DNA of 64,000 bases, taken from Fidelibacterota bacterium. GTDB lineage: Bacteria > Pseudomonadota > Alphaproteobacteria > Rhodospirillales > Rhodospirillaceae. Position 1 is the stretch's first letter. Every line of letters begins with the position of its first letter. The position numbers were made by a program, and so were the translations under genes. This document shows, piece after piece, positions 61,468 to 64,000 of the stretch. The stretch covers positions 1-64,000 of the forward strand of contig CANJPQ010000006.1 in NCBI GenBank assembly GCA_947476275.1. Direction: 5' to 3'. Below the pieces are notes generated by a model, which was not told the DNA's origin, did not search any database, and saw only the letters and a list, made by a program, of their open reading frames with translations.

Positions 61468-62769
61468 ATGGCGGCGGGCAAGAACGGGCTTGAGGGCATT
61501 TGGCCGGGGCTGGCAAGCGGGGTCCCAAAACCGCTGATGCCCTATAGCCCGGCGATCAAGGCCGGCGGCTGGGTGTTCGTCGCCGGAACCATCGCGTCGG
61601 ATTTCGCCACGGGCCTCGCGCCGGAAGTGAAGCAGGCGAACGTGACGCTGGAAAGCGAGCTCGCCGTGCAGGCGCGCTATGTGGTGCGCAACCTCGCCAA
61701 CACCATCAAGGCCTGCGGCGTCGATCCTCATAAGGATATGGTCCGCATCTGGCAGTGGCCGGTGGATGCAAAGAACCCGCCGGAGGACTTCGCTGGCGGC
61801 GACAACACCACCGGCCTGGATCTCTCGTCCTACCTGCCGATCCGCCGCGAATTCTTCAGCGGTACGATCCCGGCCTCCTCCACCCTCGGCGTGCGAGAAC
61901 TGCTTTGCCTCGGCACCAAGCTCGAAGTGGAGATGCTGTGCTTCGACGACGGCGGCAAGAACGAATACTTCGGTCAGGTGGATGCCGTCGGCGGCTTCGC
62001 CCCCGCCACCCGCCGCGGTGACTGGGTGTTCCTGTCGGCACAGGACGCGAGCGACATGAAGACGCTCGATATCGGCGAATGGCACGAGTCCGCGGTCGAG
62101 GCGCAGGTCGACCATGTACTCGCAAAGCTCGAGAAGGCGGCCAAAGCCGCGGGCAGTTCCTTGCCACGCGCCGTGAAGGCGGAAGTCTACATCGGCCATC
62201 CGCAGGACTTCGCCGCCATGGACCGCGCGTGGAAGCGCTGGTTCCCGAACAACCCGCCGGCACGCGTCGTCGTGCCGTACATGGGCATGGGCAAGCGCGG
62301 CACCCGGGTAGAAGTGGCGCTGACCCTGCTGACCGATGGCTCCACGCTCAAGATCGAAACCATCACGGCCAAAGACGCGCCCAAGCCGCTGGGCCATGAG
62401 CCGCAAGCGGTGAAGGCCGGACACTTCCTGTTCCTCTCGACGCAGATGGCGTTCGATTCGTCGGGCGGCCTCGCCGCCGGCATGGTGCGCAACCCGAACT
62501 TCCCGTGGTACGGCTCTCCCGGCCAGGCGCAGATGCGATACATGATGAAGAATGTCAGCGCCATCTGTCAGGCGGCGGGTACCAGCGTGGACCGCATCTG
62601 TCGGCGTCTGTGCCTGCACAGCGATTTCCAGTGGTTCTCGGAATCGATCGAAGAGTGGGCGCGGTATTTCCCCGAAGACAAACCGGCCTCCACGACATTG
62701 CGCATCGGCGGACCGCTTGTCGTGCCGGGGGCGAACACGCTGCTCGATCTGATCGCGTACGTGCCCTAA
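61468..62769 (+). CDS. Protein of three fused RidA (YjgF) domains
   Basis: A 433-residue protein about three times the length of a RidA monomer. Domain 1 (about 20-160) begins YSPAIKAGGWVFVAGTIAS; domain 2 (about 168-292) has TRRGDWVFLSAQDASD; domain 3 (about 310-433) has VKAGHFLFLSTQMAFD. RidA proteins are trimers that deaminate reactive enamines/imines using a conserved Arg after Pro-x. Here only domain 2 keeps it (Arg266 in PPARVVV); domains 1 and 3 have Ser137 and Ser408. A single chain may thus mimic a RidA trimer with one active-site type. It is first in an operon with a dehydrogenase and a CocE-type hydrolase. Confidence 0.88.
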   Translation: MAAGKNGLEGIWPGLASGVPKPLMPYSPAIKAGGWVFVAGTIASDFATGLAPEVKQANVTLESELAVQARYVVRNLANTIKACGVDPHKDMVRIWQWPVDAKNPPEDFAGGDNTTGLDLSSYLPIRREFFSGTIPASSTLGVRELLCLGTKLEVEMLCFDDGGKNEYFGQVDAVGGFAPATRRGDWVFLSAQDASDMKTLDIGEWHESAVEAQVDHVLAKLEKAAKAAGSSLPRAVKAEVYIGHPQDFAAMDRAWKRWFPNNPPARVVVPYMGMGKRGTRVEVALTLLTDGSTLKIETITAKDAPKPLGHEPQAVKAGHFLFLSTQMAFDSSGGLAAGMVRNPNFPWYGSPGQAQMRYMMKNVSAICQAAGTSVDRICRRLCLHSDFQWFSESIEEWARYFPEDKPASTTLRIGGPLVVPGANTLLDLIAYVP

Positions 62770-62773
62770 AGCC

Positions 62774-63646
62774 ATGCACGTTGCATTTGCCGGCCTTGGC
62801 AAGATCGGCGCTGTCATGGCGCCGCGGATTCTTGCCGCTGGCCACGACCTGACCGTCTGGAACCGCTCGGCCGGAAAGGCTGACGCGCTAGAGGCCAGTG
62901 GCGCTGCGGTCGCGGCGACGCCGTTAGATCTGACGCGCGCGGAGGTCGTGATCTCGACGCTGAGCGACGATGGCGCCGTCAACGCTCTCTACAGCGACCT
63001 CATGAAGGGTAACGTCGCCGGCAAGTTGTTCATCGACATGAGCACCATCCGGCCTGCGACTTCAAAGGCGATCGCCGCGGCATTGGCGGCGCAAGGAGCC
63101 TCCTTCATCGATGCTCCGTTCTCGGGGACCGTAGGCCCCGCAAAGGAAGGCAAGATCCTCATCCTCGCCGGCGGTAGCGACACCGACATCGCGCGGGCCA
63201 AGCCGCTCTTCGACATCCTCAGCCGTCGGGTGATCCACACGGGACCTGTCGGCACCGGCGCGCTCATGAAGTTGGTGCTCAATCTGCCGTTGGCGGTGTA
63301 TTGGGCCGCGCTCGCCGAGGCGATGGCGATGGGCCACGAAGGCGGCCTCGCGCCCGCGGCGATGATCGATGCCCTGAAGGACAGCCCGGTGGCCCTCGGC
63401 GCCTTGCCGATCAAAGCCGCAGCCATTCTGGGCGAGCCGGGCCCGGTGGCCTTCGACGTCGCCAGCATGCACAAGGACCTGCTCGCGATCCTGGAGACCG
63501 GCGGCGATGCCGGCGTGCCGATGCCGACGGCAACGGCTGCGCTGTCGACCTATGCGGCGACCATCGCCGGCGGCTGGAAAAGCGAGGACGCCGTCGCTGT
63601 CGTGCGGTTCCTCGGCGAGAACATGGTGGGCGGAAAGAATCCATGA
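62774..63646 (+). CDS. 3-hydroxyisobutyrate dehydrogenase-like oxidoreductase (second copy)
   Basis: A 290-residue beta-hydroxyacid dehydrogenase. The Rossmann start is VAFAGLGKIGAVMAPRILAAG; the substrate motif is DAPFSGTVGPAKEG; the catalytic Lys is in GTGALMKLVLNLPLAV. It differs clearly from the first copy, so it probably has its own substrate. It lies 4 bp after the triple-RidA gene and overlaps the next gene by four bases (ATGA). Confidence 0.92.
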   Translation: MHVAFAGLGKIGAVMAPRILAAGHDLTVWNRSAGKADALEASGAAVAATPLDLTRAEVVISTLSDDGAVNALYSDLMKGNVAGKLFIDMSTIRPATSKAIAAALAAQGASFIDAPFSGTVGPAKEGKILILAGGSDTDIARAKPLFDILSRRVIHTGPVGTGALMKLVLNLPLAVYWAALAEAMAMGHEGGLAPAAMIDALKDSPVALGALPIKAAAILGEPGPVAFDVASMHKDLLAILETGGDAGVPMPTATAALSTYAATIAGGWKSEDAVAVVRFLGENMVGGKNP

Positions 63647-64000
63647 GCAACAGCGAGACCCGCGACGGGATGCGCATCGACTGGGATGTACCGATCACCG
63701 CCGACGACGGCGTGGTTCTGCGCGCCGATGTCTTCCGCCCGATCGCCGAGGGGCGCTATCCGGTGATCCTCACATATGGACCGTACGCAAAGGGCTTGGC
63801 GTTCCAGGAAGGATACCCTAGCGCCTGGAACCGGATGGCGGAATTACACCCGGATGTCACCGCCGGCTCCACCAACAAGTACCAGAACTGGGAAGTGGTC
63901 GATCCGGAGAAGTGGGTGCCGGAGGGCTATGTCTGCGTGCGGGTGGACTCGCGCGGCTGCGGCCGCTCGCCCGGATATATCCAACATTTCTCGCCGCGGG
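63643..64000 (+). CDS. CocE/NonD family hydrolase (N-terminal part)
   Basis: The first 119 residues of an alpha/beta-hydrolase of the CocE/NonD/X-Pro dipeptidyl-peptidase family, cut by the right edge. Visible motifs are DVPITADDGVVLRADVFRP, YPVILTYGPYAKG and VRVDSRGCGRSPGYI, which leads into the nucleophile region not included here. Members hydrolyse esters or amides such as cocaine, cephalosporin esters or peptides. Cotranscribed with the RidA and dehydrogenase genes; it may cleave the pathway's starting compound. Confidence 0.88.
   Translation, partial: MSNSETRDGMRIDWDVPITADDGVVLRADVFRPIAEGRYPVILTYGPYAKGLAFQEGYPSAWNRMAELHPDVTAGSTNKYQNWEVVDPEKWVPEGYVCVRVDSRGCGRSPGYIQHFSPR

Overview
The window is a 64 kb, GC-rich, gene-dense piece of an alphaproteobacterial chromosome. 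The cell-cycle regulator CtrA, a ChpT-type phosphotransferase, GANTC sites in front of ctrA, the FlbD-type flagellar activator, the NadQ regulator and a DUF3553 protein all point to that class. The flagellar order fliF-fliH-fliN-motA-flbD-flhA-flhF-flhG resembles Rhodospirillales and related orders, but I cannot name a genus. I saw no insertion sequences, prophage, CRISPR array, tRNA or rRNA gene.

0-7 kb (minus strand) is a surface-protein export locus: a TPR-glycosyltransferase-like protein, a type I secretion ABC transporter with a degenerate C39 domain, its HlyD-type adaptor, and a very regular Thr-rich octapeptide-repeat protein running off the left edge. The last is the likely exported substrate. 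7-12 kb (minus) is an NAD block: nadQ, a radical SAM gene, nadA, nadC and a PEP mutase/isocitrate lyase-family gene. A 20-bp direct repeat in front of nadA is a candidate NadQ operator.

12-30 kb is the main flagellar cluster: fliF, fliH, fliN, motA, flbD, two non-flagellar genes, flhA, flhF, flhG, a FliK-like gene, a QueF-like T-fold protein and a J-domain/SH3 membrane protein on the plus strand, then fliJ and fliI on the minus strand, divergent from ctrA. fliG is absent from its usual place after fliF. GTTAAC (CtrA-like) sites and a shared CGGCAAAA...CCG box lie upstream of several of these units. ctrA ends at a strong intrinsic terminator.

30-45 kb holds an RND efflux pair, a multi-pass membrane glycosyltransferase-like protein, cheR-cheY, chpT, DUF3553, moaA, nadK, a HAD phosphatase, pyrD, a MarR regulator and a PAS histidine kinase with its response regulator. 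45-53.5 kb holds glycerate kinase, a Crp/Fnr regulator, a MaoC-like protein, a nitrilase-like protein lacking its catalytic Glu, an orphan dCache/PAS histidine kinase, a second PEP mutase-family enzyme, a lipoprotein and an unknown protein.

53.5-64 kb holds a second RND pump with a divergent TetR repressor and an operator inside its promoter. It is followed by an apparent catabolic regulon: a second TetR gene, two 3-hydroxyisobutyrate-dehydrogenase-like genes, an LLM flavin oxidoreductase, a protein of three fused RidA domains, and a CocE/NonD hydrolase cut by the right edge. Three copies of an ATCA-N2-TGAT palindrome, one before the TetR gene and two in the divergent promoter, tie this group together.
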